NCBI RefSeq assembly: GCF_016654115.1 | Contig: NZ_JAEQAZ010000020.1 | Coordinates: forward strand, 1-64,000 | From: Streptomyces sp. MBT53 | GTDB lineage: Bacteria; Actinomycetota; Actinomycetes; Streptomycetales; Streptomycetaceae | Reading direction: 5' to 3' | Length of the DNA stretch: 64,000 bases | In this document: positions 17,541-25,250 of the stretch, in pieces | Layout of the letters: every line of letters starts with the position of its first letter | Position numbering within the stretch: the first letter of the stretch is position 1 | Made by a program: the position numbers and the translations under genes | Notes under the pieces: model-generated | Seen by the model: the letters and a program-made list of their open reading frames with translations, nothing else | Told to the model about the DNA's origin: nothing | Database searches by the model: none

Positions 17541-18461
17541 TCAGCGGTGCGGGTCGCCCGCCGGCAGCCAGGCGTCGGGGGCGCGCAGCCCGAGGTCGCC
17601 GACGCCGTCGCACAGCGCGTCCACGACGGCGAGGACGGCGGCTCGCGTCTCGTCCTCGCGCCACACCAGGGACCAGGTCCAGTGGACCGACGGTCCGGCG
17701 ACCTCTCGTCGTACGAGGTCGGGCGGGAGCGGAGTGGTCTGTCCCTTGGGCGAGTTGACGACCGGGCGGCGGCTGCGGCGGACGTGGTCGAAGAAGGCGG
17801 GGCCGGTGATCCCGCCGTCGGAGATCGCCACCGCGTGCGCCCCGGTGTCGTGGGCCAGTTCCTCGGCGTAGACGTTCCAGGACGACCAGGACTGGGTGTC
17901 GTCGTCGAGGAGGACGGACGTGTCCCGGGCGCGTACGTCACCGGTGTCGGTGCCCGTGGCCACCGCGTACAGCCGGTCGGCGCCGAGGAGGCGGGCCCGC
18001 AGTCCGTGCCGTTTCAGATCCTCGTCCCGTACCCAGCACACCGCGAGGTCCAGGCTGCCGTCCGCGACCCGGGCGGCCTGGGTGTGCGAGGGCGCGATCC
18101 AGGCGTCCACATGGACCTGGGCCACACCCGCGGTGCGCGCGGTCAGGTCCGCGGGGAGCCAGTTGACGTAGCCGAGCCGGACCGCCTCCGAGCCCGCGAG
18201 CCGGCCGGCCCGGCGCCGGAGGTCGTCGGCGCGCTCCAGCAGGGCGCGGGTGTGCGGGAGCAGGGCGGCACCGGCGGGGGTGAGCGAGACCGAGCGGCGG
18301 TCGCGGTCGAAGAGCCGTACGCCCAGATCGCGTTCGAGGGCCTTGATCTGCTGGGAGAGGGAGGGTCCCGCGATCAGGAGGCGGTCGGCGGCCCGGCCGA
18401 AGTTCAGCTCCTCGGCGACGGCGACGAAGTACTTCAGTTGGCGCAGCTCCACCCCCGTCAT
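17541..18461 (-). CDS. LysR-family regulator
   Basis: 306-aa LysR-type regulator. The winged helix is at residues 1-65 (LRQLKYFVAVAEELNFGRAA, then GPSLSQQIKALERDLGVRLF), followed by the effector-binding domain. It is divergent from the muconolactone-isomerase-like gene (start 18600), the standard arrangement for a LysR protein and its target. Matching dyads lie 11 bases upstream of its own start and about 150 bases upstream of the SDR operon, so it may control both. Aromatic-acid catabolites are typical inducers in such settings, but that is a guess. Confidence 0.9.
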   Translation of the reverse strand: MTGVELRQLKYFVAVAEELNFGRAADRLLIAGPSLSQQIKALERDLGVRLFDRDRRSVSLTPAGAALLPHTRALLERADDLRRRAGRLAGSEAVRLGYVNWLPADLTARTAGVAQVHVDAWIAPSHTQAARVADGSLDLAVCWVRDEDLKRHGLRARLLGADRLYAVATGTDTGDVRARDTSVLLDDDTQSWSSWNVYAEELAHDTGAHAVAISDGGITGPAFFDHVRRSRRPVVNSPKGQTTPLPPDLVRREVAGPSVHWTWSLVWREDETRAAVLAVVDALCDGVGDLGLRAPDAWLPAGDPHR

Positions 18462-18471
18462 GCTACGCGGG

Positions 18472-18492
18472 CTGGGAGGCCGGAACTCTCAG
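18472..18492. promoter_or_regulatory. Dyad CTGGGAG-N7-CTCTCAG in the LysR divergent promoter
   Basis: Seven-base arms CTGGGAG and CTCTCAG (one mismatch) with a 7-base spacer, in the gap between the LysR gene and the divergently transcribed muconolactone-isomerase-like gene. It matches the dyad at 17514-17534 in sequence, arm length and spacing. Probably the autoregulatory LysR binding site. Confidence 0.5.
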
Positions 18493-18599
18493 CAGGGAGC
18501 GAGCCCGTCGTGGCGCCCGCGCCGGTCCCGGGCCACGATGAGGGCATGGAGACCCGGCACCCTGTCGCCTGGCCGGGCGGGCCCGAACGGAGCGAGGTC

Positions 18600-18893
18600 A
18601 TGCGAGAGTTCCTGGTCGAGATCACCACCACCGTCCCGGAGGGCACCCCGCCGGAGGAGGTCGACCGGCGCCGCGCCGCCGAGGCCGTCCGCTCCCGCGA
18701 ACTGGCCGCGACCGGCCACCTGGGACGGCTGTGGCGCCCGGTCGGCGAACGGCGCAGCATCGGCATCTGGCTCGCCGACGACGAGGACCAGCTCCACGAG
18801 AAGGTGCTCGGCACGCTGCCCCTCGCCCCGTGGATGACCTTCGCCGTCACCCCGCTGGAACCGCACCCGAACGACCCCGGCCATGCGGAGTAA
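18600..18893 (+). CDS. Muconolactone delta-isomerase-like protein
   Basis: 97-aa ferredoxin-like alpha+beta barrel protein of the muconolactone isomerase family: EFLVEITTTVPEGTPPEEVDRRRAAEA at the N-terminus, then ELAATGHLGRLWRPVGE and a C-terminal strand pair. Family members isomerise muconolactone in the beta-ketoadipate pathway, but no other gene of that pathway is present, so the real substrate is open. The ATG at 18600 has GGAG about 8 bases upstream; an ATG at 18546 would add 18 residues without similarity. Divergent from the LysR gene. Confidence 0.75.
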   Translation: MREFLVEITTTVPEGTPPEEVDRRRAAEAVRSRELAATGHLGRLWRPVGERRSIGIWLADDEDQLHEKVLGTLPLAPWMTFAVTPLEPHPNDPGHAE

Positions 18894-18923
18894 CTCCCCC
18901 TGCTTGTAAGGGATTTGTCTGTC

Positions 18924-19951
18924 ATGAGCCCCAGCGCTCCGGTCCCCTCGGCCCGGACGGAGGGCCCCTTCCTGTCGCCCTGGGCGCATGTCGCACGGGT
19001 CGCCGCGGCGCTCGCGGCGGGCATGGGGGTCGGTCGCTTCGTCTACACCCCGATCCTCCCGCTGATGCACGACCGGGCGGGCCTGTCCACCGGCGCCGGC
19101 GCCCACCTGGCCACCGCCAACTACGTCGGCTACCTCGTCGGCGCGCTCGCGGGCACCCTCTCCCCCGCCCTGGTCCGCTCCCGCGCGACCCTGCGCGGCG
19201 CGCTCGTCCTGCTGATCGGCACGCTGGCCGCGATGCCCGCCACACAGCACACCGGGGTGTGGCTCACGCTGCGACTGCTGGCGGGCGTGGCGAGCGCGCT
19301 GATCTTCGTCGTCGCGGTCAACTCGCTCCTCGGCCACCTCCGGGACCACCCGCCGCATCTGCCCGGCTGGGGCTTCGGCGGTGTCGGCGCCGGGATCGCG
19401 CTCTCCGGCCTCCTGGTCCTCGCCCTGCGCCCGATCGCGGACTGGCGGACGGCGTGGTGGGCAGCGGCCGCGCTCACCGTCGCCCTGACGGCGGCCTCGT
19501 GGAATCTACGGCCGGAGGTGGCAGCCGCGACTGTGTCTGCCCCGGCTGTGTCTGCCGCACCTGTGTCTGCGGCGCACATGTCGACGGGGCCCATGTCGGC
19601 CACCCACATGTCGGCCGAGCGCGTGCCGTCCGGACATACGTCGACCGCGCACGTGTCGACAGACCACGTGTCGTCCGCCCACATACCGTCCGGGCACGGG
19701 ACGCCAGACCACATGTCGTCCGCGCACATGCCGGAAGCCGCTACGGCGACGGTCGACCGCCGTTTCGTCGCCCTGTTCGTCAGCTACAGCCTGGAGGGGG
19801 TCGGGTACATCGTCGCCGGGACGTTCCTGGTCGCCGCGATCGCGCAGGGCTCCCCCGGCTGCGGGCCGGCTTCCCGCACCACGCGGTGGCGGTACGACAG
19901 TCGGTGCCGGAGCAGGAACGGCGGACCGCGCCCACCGACGCGGGCCGCTGA
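18924..19951 (+). pseudogene. Broken YbfB/YjiJ-type MFS transporter with a pentad-repeat insert
   Basis: The N-terminal part is a clear YbfB/YjiJ-type MFS protein (AALAAGMGVGRFVYTPILPLM, then several membrane segments to about residue 195). A 70-residue insert of about 14 five-residue units (AAHMS, ATHMS, TDHVS, SAHIP and similar) follows. The family sequence resumes at RRFVALFVSYSLEGVGYIVAGTFLVAA and is lost after AQGSPG near base 19855. A short segment in another frame (RAGFPHHAVAVRQSV) may be the old C-terminus, ending at the TGA at 19949-19951. About 150 codons appear deleted with a frame change, so the transporter is probably dead. Confidence 0.7.
19506..19736 (+). repeat. 15-bp tandem repeat encoding His-rich pentads (MFS gene)
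   Basis: About 14 imperfect tandem units of 15 bases, in frame with the MFS reading frame, with consensus close to CACATGTCG plus six variable bases. Each unit encodes one pentad with His, Met/Val and Ser at fixed places. A similar 15-base periodicity with CAC-ATG units occurs in the conservon kinase gene at 23029-23403. Confidence 0.8.
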
Positions 19952-20114
19952 TCAAGCGGGGTGGGCCCGAGCAGGACACGGCAGTCGACCCACAGGAGGG
20001 CTCAGCCACCCGGCCGGATCGACGGACCGCACCCACCGACGCCGACCGCTGTTCAAGCGGCGCTCGCCCCCAACAGGGCGCGGCAGTTGGCCCAGAGGGG
20101 GGTCAGCCGACCGG
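19922..20114. repeat. Degenerate tandem duplication of the TetR gene 3' end
   Basis: Two similar copies of about 92 bases, 19922-20013 and 20023-20114, both start with CGGACCGC and share CCCACCGACG, TCAAGCGG and CGGCAG in register. The second copy contains the last codons and stop of the TetR gene. The first, read on the minus strand, gives a C-terminal peptide of the same length with several identities and its own stop at 19952. It is a relic, adjoining the broken MFS gene. Confidence 0.65.
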
Positions 20115-20652
20115 TGTTGTTGTAGAGCTTGGCGAACATCACCTGGCCCTCCAACTGCGCGACGACGGACCGTGCCGCCTCCCCGGTGTCCGTGACGGTG
20201 ACGTCGCCGCGGTCGCGGGCCTCGGTGACGACCGCGTCGACCATCTCGACCTGGGCGTCGAAGATCTCCTGGAGCCGGGTGCGGACGGCCTCGGTCTGGT
20301 TGCTCATCTCCAGGCTGAGGTTGCCGAACAGGCAGCCCAGTACGGTGCCGCAGCCCTGTTGTCCGGTGCGCAGGCCCGCCTCCGTCTCCTCGAACAACCG
20401 CCGCAGCCGCTCCAGCGGTTCGGCGTCCCCGCCGAGGACACGGGTCCAGTCCCGCCGCTGCTCCGCCCAGTGCTCGTCGACGACGGCCAGCGCGAGGGCC
20501 TCCTTCGACTCGTAGAAGTAGTAGAAGCTGCCCTTCGGCACCCCGGCCGCCCGGCAGATCTCGGCCACTCCCAGCGCCGAGTAGCCGCGCGCCTCGAAGA
20601 GCGAGCGCCCGGCGGCGAGGATCTTCTCTCCGGCATCACTGGTCCTACCCAT
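20053..20652 (-). CDS. TetR-family repressor
   Basis: 199-aa TetR-type regulator. The N-terminal helix-turn-helix is GRSLFEARGYSALGVAEICRAAGVPKGSFYYFYESKEAL (residues about 14-52, diagnostic part only), followed by a ligand domain of the AcrR/YcdC type with a Gly-Cys rich turn (QQGCGTVLGCLFGN). The ATG at 20652 is 12 bases from the palindrome CGACCGGTCG at 20665-20674. The same site lies before the SDR operon at 17425, pointing to autorepression and control of that operon. It converges on the broken MFS gene, whose loss may have left the repressor with one target. Confidence 0.9.
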   Translation of the reverse strand: MGRTSDAGEKILAAGRSLFEARGYSALGVAEICRAAGVPKGSFYYFYESKEALALAVVDEHWAEQRRDWTRVLGGDAEPLERLRRLFEETEAGLRTGQQGCGTVLGCLFGNLSLEMSNQTEAVRTRLQEIFDAQVEMVDAVVTEARDRGDVTVTDTGEAARSVVAQLEGQVMFAKLYNNTGRLTPLWANCRALLGASAA

Positions 20653-20664
20653 ACGGCAACTATA

Positions 20665-20674
20665 CGACCGGTCG
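20665..20674. promoter_or_regulatory. TetR autoregulatory operator
   Basis: CGACCGGTCG palindrome with flanking GCTA, 13 bases before the TetR start codon and immediately after the stop of the GAF gene (20676). Together with the flank, 14 bases are identical to the site at the SDR promoter. Confidence 0.6.
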
Positions 20675-20675
20675 G

Positions 20676-21251
20676 CTATGAGCCACTCAGCCCCTCCAGC
20701 CGGGCCACCAGTTCCGCCGCGGTCGACTTGATCGTCTCCAGCCCCGGCCTCCCCCACGGCCGCGGCTCCGTGTCGACGACACACACGGTGCCGAGCACCA
20801 TCCCCGTGGAGTCGATGAGCGGCGCCCCCAGGTAGGACCGGATGCCGAACTCGTCGACGACCGGATTCCCCGCGAACCGCGGATAGTCGCAGACATCCTC
20901 AAGAACCAGCGCCTTGCGTCGGACCACCACATGGGGGCAGAACCCATATTCACGCGCCAACTGCCGACCCACCTCGGGCTTGGCATGCTCCCCTCCCTTG
21001 GCGGCCCGGGGCAGCCTCGCACCGCCAGGAGTGTGCAGACCGGCGAAGAACTGCCGGTTCTCGTCAATGAAGTTGACCATGGCGTACGGCGCCCCGGTGA
21101 GCTCGGCGAGATGGTCCGCGAAGGCGTCGAGCGCCGGGTCCGAGTGCTTGCCCAGGCCCAACCCCCGCAGCCGCCGCACCCGTTGGGGCGCCTCCTTGTC
21201 CTCGGGCGTGAGCAGCAGACGACCGGCCGGACGCGGCGGGTCGTAGCTCAT
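20676..21251 (-). CDS. GAF-domain protein
   Basis: 191-aa protein consisting mainly of one GAF domain (residues about 40-185: LAELTGAPYAMVNFIDENRQFF, CPHVVVRRKALVLEDVCDYPRF, SYLGAPLIDSTGMVLGTVCVVD). It probably binds a small ligand or chromophore. The start at 21251 is preceded by GGACGGAG. It lies 61 bases after the conservon GTPase on the same strand, so it is likely a fifth conservon gene that senses or modulates the GTPase module. No output domain is present. Confidence 0.85.
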   Translation of the reverse strand: MSYDPPRPAGRLLLTPEDKEAPQRVRRLRGLGLGKHSDPALDAFADHLAELTGAPYAMVNFIDENRQFFAGLHTPGGARLPRAAKGGEHAKPEVGRQLAREYGFCPHVVVRRKALVLEDVCDYPRFAGNPVVDEFGIRSYLGAPLIDSTGMVLGTVCVVDTEPRPWGRPGLETIKSTAAELVARLEGLSGS

Positions 21252-21312
21252 GGGCGTACTCCGTCCCTGTGGACGTATGTCATAGACGAACTCCGTGAAG
21301 GGTGTGCGGGGA

Positions 21313-21930
21313 TCACATGTGGGCACCATGGCTCGGCGCGTGCGCCGGGGCGTGCTCGATGAGATGGCGTACGAGGGTCAGCAGGGTCTGCACCCCGGAA
21401 CTGGAGATCCGCGCGTCGCAGCGCACGACCGGGATCCCGGGGTCGAGATCTATGGCGGCCCGCACCTCCTCGGGGTCGTAGCGGTAGGAGCCGTCGAACT
21501 GGTTGATCGCGATGATGAATCCGAGGCCGCGCTGCTCGAAGAAGTCGACGGCGGCGAAGCACTCCTCCAGGCGGCGGGTGTCGGCGAGGATGACCGCGCC
21601 GAGCGCGCCCTCGGACAACTCGTCCCACATGAACCAGAACCGCTCCTGTCCGGGCGTGCCGAACAGATAGAGCACGTGTTCCGGGTCGAGGGTGATCCGG
21701 CCGAAGTCCATCGCCACGGTCGTCTCGACCTTGTTCTCGATGCCTTCGAGATCGTCGGTCGCGGCACTGACCGTGGTGAGCAACTCCTCCGTGCTGAGCG
21801 GCGCGATCTCGCTCACCGCGCCGACGAAGGTCGTCTTGCCGACGCCGAAGCCGCCCGCCACCAGGATCTTCAGCGCGGTGGGGAAGGGATCGTGGCCGCT
21901 CACGTAGTCAGAGCTGTCGTCGTAGTCCAT
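21313..21930 (-). CDS. cvnD: Conservon GTPase CvnD
   Basis: 205-aa small Ras-like GTP-binding protein. The P-loop GGFGVGKTT is near residues 25-33, the G3-like region is VAMDFGRI followed by LFGTPGQERF, and the G4-like region is AINQFDG, all as in Streptomyces conservon GTPases. It acts with CvnA-C in a membrane-associated complex likened to a GPCR-type module. It overlaps the DUF742 gene by 23 bases, so the two are translationally linked. Confidence 0.95.
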   Translation of the reverse strand: MDYDDSSDYVSGHDPFPTALKILVAGGFGVGKTTFVGAVSEIAPLSTEELLTTVSAATDDLEGIENKVETTVAMDFGRITLDPEHVLYLFGTPGQERFWFMWDELSEGALGAVILADTRRLEECFAAVDFFEQRGLGFIIAINQFDGSYRYDPEEVRAAIDLDPGIPVVRCDARISSSGVQTLLTLVRHLIEHAPAHAPSHGAHM

Positions 21931-22285
21931 CGAGCACTGCCTCCAGAAGAGACCGGTCAGTGGGGTTGTGGTGGAACTCGGGCGGCTTGGTGGTCAGCGC
22001 TCCGCAGTCGACCAGGTCCGACAGCAGCACCTTGGTGACCACCGCCGGCAGCTTCAGGTGGGCGGCGACCTCGGCGACCGAGACGGGCGCGCGGCACAGG
22101 TCGAGCGCCTGCGCGTGCTCGGGGCCGAGATAGCCGAGGGGGGTGGAACCGGTGGCCATCACCTGCGACAGGAGGTCGAGCGCGATGGACGGCCGGGTAC
22201 GGCCGTTGCTGACCGTGAAGGGGCGCACAAGACGTCCGGCCGCGTCGTCCAACCAAGGCCCGTCGCCGGCCGTCGCCACGCTCAA
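21908..22285 (-). CDS. cvnC: Conservon DUF742 protein CvnC
   Basis: 125-aa DUF742 protein, a winged-helix-like fold and the third member of every conservon: RLVRPFTVSNGRTRP, AQALDLCRAPVSVAEVAAHLKLPAVVTKVLLSDL. It starts with TTG at 22285 overlapping the TGA of the roadblock gene (or GTG at 22279), and overlaps the GTPase gene at the other end. Such overlaps imply stoichiometric synthesis. Confidence 0.93.
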   Translation of the reverse strand: MSVATAGDGPWLDDAAGRLVRPFTVSNGRTRPSIALDLLSQVMATGSTPLGYLGPEHAQALDLCRAPVSVAEVAAHLKLPAVVTKVLLSDLVDCGALTTKPPEFHHNPTDRSLLEAVLDGLRRQL

Positions 22286-22716
22286 GGCCTCATCGCAGGG
22301 GATTCGACGGCGTGCTGGCGGGGCGCGGTCACGAGGTAGGGGCGGACGCTCTTGACCAGCATCGCCATCTCGTAGCCCAGCACGGCGGCGTCGGCCTCGC
22401 GGCCGGCCAGCACGGCGAGACAGGTGCCGGAGCCGGCGGTGGTCACGAACAGCAGCGTCGAGTCGAGCTCGACGACGACCTGCCGGACGTCCCCGCCGTC
22501 ACCGAAGCGGACGCCCGCGCTCCGGCCGAGGGAGTACAGGCCGGAGGCCAGGGCCGCCATGTGGTCGGCACTGTCGGGGTCGAGCCCGTGGACCGACTTC
22601 ACGAGGCCGTCGCAGGAGAGCAGTACCGCGCTGGTGGTGTGCGGTACGCGCTGCACGAGGCCGCTCATCAGCCAGTCGAGATCGGATACATGGCCGGTCG
22701 GCGCGTCGCTCGCCAT
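22282..22716 (-). CDS. cvnB: Conservon roadblock/LC7 protein CvnB
   Basis: 144-aa roadblock/LC7-domain protein: DLDWLMSGLVQRVPHTTSAVLLSCDG, AALASGLYSLGRSAG and LLFVTTAGSGTCLAVLAG. Roadblock proteins of this type act as GTPase-activating or scaffold partners of CvnD. The ATG at 22716 with AAGGAG 10 bases upstream is preferred over an upstream in-frame start at 22791 that lacks family similarity. It lies 71 bases downstream of the kinase gene. Confidence 0.93.
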   Translation of the reverse strand: MASDAPTGHVSDLDWLMSGLVQRVPHTTSAVLLSCDGLVKSVHGLDPDSADHMAALASGLYSLGRSAGVRFGDGGDVRQVVVELDSTLLFVTTAGSGTCLAVLAGREADAAVLGYEMAMLVKSVRPYLVTAPRQHAVESPAMRP

Positions 22717-22787
22717 GGTGGATCGACTCCTTGGGGTACGAAGGTCTGCGGGAGCGCGGGTGGGGGTGAGGGTGGGGGCGTGCGTGG

Positions 22788-25250
22788 TCATCCGGCTGAT
22801 GCGCTCCCGTCGTGCCGGGCGGTGAGGTCGTGACCGGGCGTATGCACGTGGGCTTCGGCTATGGGGGCCGCGTCCATGTGGGGGGCGAGGAAGAAGTGGT
22901 CCGTGCCGGTGCCTGCGGCGGAGAGGGCTGAGCTGGTGCCGGTGCCTGCGTCGGTGCCCGCACTGGTGCTGGCGCCTGTGCCGGTGCCCGCGCTGGTGTC
23001 GGAACCTGCGTGGGCGGGGCCCGTGTGGTCGGAGCCCATGTGGTCGGAGCCCATGTGAGGCTGGCTCATATACACCCCGCCCGTGTGCACGCCGTTCGTG
23101 TGCACTCCGTTCGTGTGCACTCCGTTCGCATGCACCCCGTTCGTGTGCGGGAACTCCGTGTGGCCTGCCTCCGTGTGGGCCGACTCCATGTGCGCCGTGT
23201 CCATGTGTGACCCGTCCATGTGTGGCAGCTCCGCATGCGGCACCTCCACGCGCCGGACGTCCATGTGCGGGACCTCCACGTGCGGGACCTCCACGTGCCC
23301 GAGGTCCACGTGCCCGAGGTCCACGTGCCCGAGGTCCACGTGAGGTGCCTCCGCGTGCGGCACCTCCACATGAGGTGACGCCATGTCGGTCCCCTCCACC
23401 AACTCCGTTGCTTCCATGTGCTGTTGTGCCTCCGCGAGGCCGATCCCGCGTTGGAAGGCCGCCATCAGGTCCGGGTCGTGGCCGACGGGGTGCTCGGAGT
23501 CCTGGCGGGGTGCGGGGCCGTCGCGGAGTTGGGGTGCGATGTGTTCCTGGGCGCGGCGCCGGGGCAGTTGGGGCGGCTTGCCCATGGTGCCGCGTACCGC
23601 GCCGCCTCGCGGGACGGGCGGTGTGGTCGCGTTCGCCGCCACGGTGGGCCGGTCGTCGGGCCGGATGCCGGGGACGGCCTCCGCAGGGTTGGCCCGTTCC
23701 GCGTGGGCGCCGCGCACGGGCAGCGGTACCGGTCCGCCGCCGTTCGGCACCGGCGCGACGGGCGGTGCGGAGTCCCGTCGTTGATGCCGTCCCGGTGCCC
23801 CGGACTCACGCTGGTGCCGCCCGGGCGCGGCAGGTGTCGCCGCGGGCGCACCGCGCCGGCCGGCGGTCCGCCTACCACCTTCGGCACCACTTTCGGCACC
23901 TCCCTGGACCCCTCCCGCCCGATCCTGCGTCCCGCCCTGCGTCCCGCCTTGTGATCCGCCCTGCGGGGACTGCTGCGGAGGCAGAAGCGGTCGCCCCCCG
24001 CCCATCGTGTCCTCCGGTCGGCCTACGGCTCCGGGAGCACCCGGCGCCGTACCCAACAAGGCCTGTGGCACGACGAGTACGGCCTGTACGCCGCCGTAGA
24101 TGTTGGTCTGGAGGCGAACGTGGATGCCGTGGCGGCGGGCGAGTTGGGAGACCACGAACAGGCCGATGCGGCCGTCGGCCAGCAGGCTGGCGACGTTGAC
24201 CTGGTCGGGGTCGGTGAGCAGGGCGTTCATCCGGCTCTGTTCGCCGACGGGCATGCCGAGTCCGCGGTCCTCGACCTCGACGGCCAGTCCCGAGGTCACG
24301 AGGTTGGCGCGGAGCAGGACTTGGGTGTGCGGGGCGGAGAACACTGTGGCGTTCTCGACGAGTTCGGCCAGCAGGTGGATCACGTCGGCGACGGCGTGGC
24401 CGCGCAGGGTGCCGTCGATGGGCGGCACGAGTTTGACGCGGGAGTACTGCTCGACCTCGGCGATGGCGGAACGCAGCACCTCGGTCATGGAGACCGGGTT
24501 GCTCCACTGTCTGCGGGAGACGGCGCCGCCGAGGACGGCGAGGTTCTCGGCGTGGCGGCGGATGCGGGTGGCGAGGTGGTCGACGTGGAAGAGGCCCTTG
24601 AGCAGGTCGGGGTCCTCGATCTCGTTCTCCAGTTCGTCGAGGATGGAGATCTCGCGGTGCACGAGGGACTGCAGGCGCCGGGCGAGGTTGACGAAGACCT
24701 CGACCTTCTGTTCGCTGCCGGCCTGGCTGGAGAGCTGGGAGGCGGACACGACGGCGGTGACGGCGCCGTCGTGGGCGCGTGCCAGGTCGGCGGCGAGCAG
24801 GTCGAAGTCGTCGGCGTCCCCCGGCGGCCGGCCGCGCGGTTTGCGCTGGGGCGGGCCCTCGCCGCGGCGCAGCGCTTCGACCAGGTCGCGCAGATCGGCC
24901 TCGCCGCGCGCGCTGTCGCGGCGCAGGGAGCCGATGCGGTCGCTGACGGAACCGGCGGCGCGACCGGCGGCCACGGCGGCGATCAGAATGCCCGCGAACG
25001 TCACCGACGTGGCTCCGGCGAGGACGCCCCAGAGGGTGAGGCTGGTGCGTGCTCCGGTGGAGCGGACGGTGAACAGGACGGCCGCGCTGGCGCTCAGCGC
25101 GACCGCGACGGGCGGGAGCACGGCGAGGCGCAGGAGCTGGGATCGTATGTGCGTCTCGGGCAGTGCGGGCACGGGGCGGGCGGCCGGTCGCCCGTGCCGG
25201 CCGCCCTCACGGCGGTCTGCGCGTGCGGCCGGTGCACGGAGTTGAGACAT
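22788..25250 (-). CDS. cvnA: Conservon sensor kinase CvnA with His-rich pentad tail
   Basis: 820-aa sensor histidine-kinase-like protein. Two membrane segments lie near residues 40-62 and 72-95, with a very short loop, so it has no large external sensor. A dimerisation-type helix (HREISILDELENEIEDPD) and a HATPase domain (N-box LLAELVENAT; G1 VEDRGLGMP) follow. Residues after about 400 are disordered Gly/Pro-rich, then about 25 consecutive five-residue units with His in nearly every one (GHVDL, AHMES, VHTNG, DHMGS), residues about 615-740. The start is ATG 25250. The tail is unusual for this family and may bind metal ions. Confidence 0.92.
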   Translation of the reverse strand: MSQLRAPAARADRREGGRHGRPAARPVPALPETHIRSQLLRLAVLPPVAVALSASAAVLFTVRSTGARTSLTLWGVLAGATSVTFAGILIAAVAAGRAAGSVSDRIGSLRRDSARGEADLRDLVEALRRGEGPPQRKPRGRPPGDADDFDLLAADLARAHDGAVTAVVSASQLSSQAGSEQKVEVFVNLARRLQSLVHREISILDELENEIEDPDLLKGLFHVDHLATRIRRHAENLAVLGGAVSRRQWSNPVSMTEVLRSAIAEVEQYSRVKLVPPIDGTLRGHAVADVIHLLAELVENATVFSAPHTQVLLRANLVTSGLAVEVEDRGLGMPVGEQSRMNALLTDPDQVNVASLLADGRIGLFVVSQLARRHGIHVRLQTNIYGGVQAVLVVPQALLGTAPGAPGAVGRPEDTMGGGRPLLPPQQSPQGGSQGGTQGGTQDRAGGVQGGAESGAEGGRRTAGRRGAPAATPAAPGRHQRESGAPGRHQRRDSAPPVAPVPNGGGPVPLPVRGAHAERANPAEAVPGIRPDDRPTVAANATTPPVPRGGAVRGTMGKPPQLPRRRAQEHIAPQLRDGPAPRQDSEHPVGHDPDLMAAFQRGIGLAEAQQHMEATELVEGTDMASPHVEVPHAEAPHVDLGHVDLGHVDLGHVEVPHVEVPHMDVRRVEVPHAELPHMDGSHMDTAHMESAHTEAGHTEFPHTNGVHANGVHTNGVHTNGVHTGGVYMSQPHMGSDHMGSDHTGPAHAGSDTSAGTGTGASTSAGTDAGTGTSSALSAAGTGTDHFFLAPHMDAAPIAEAHVHTPGHDLTARHDGSASAG
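23029..23403 (-). repeat. 15-bp tandem repeat encoding His-rich pentads (conservon kinase)
   Basis: About 25 in-frame units of 15 bases, several nearly identical (three copies encoding GHVDL, and VHTNG in three of four consecutive units). The period is five codons with His at the same place in all but two units. Expansion by slippage or unequal recombination is likely, since the nearly identical units are adjacent. Confidence 0.85.

Noticed and set aside
23029-23403. Short tandem repeats considered as a CRISPR array.
   Set aside because: Units are 15 bases with no unique spacers, in frame within a kinase gene; they encode a periodic peptide.
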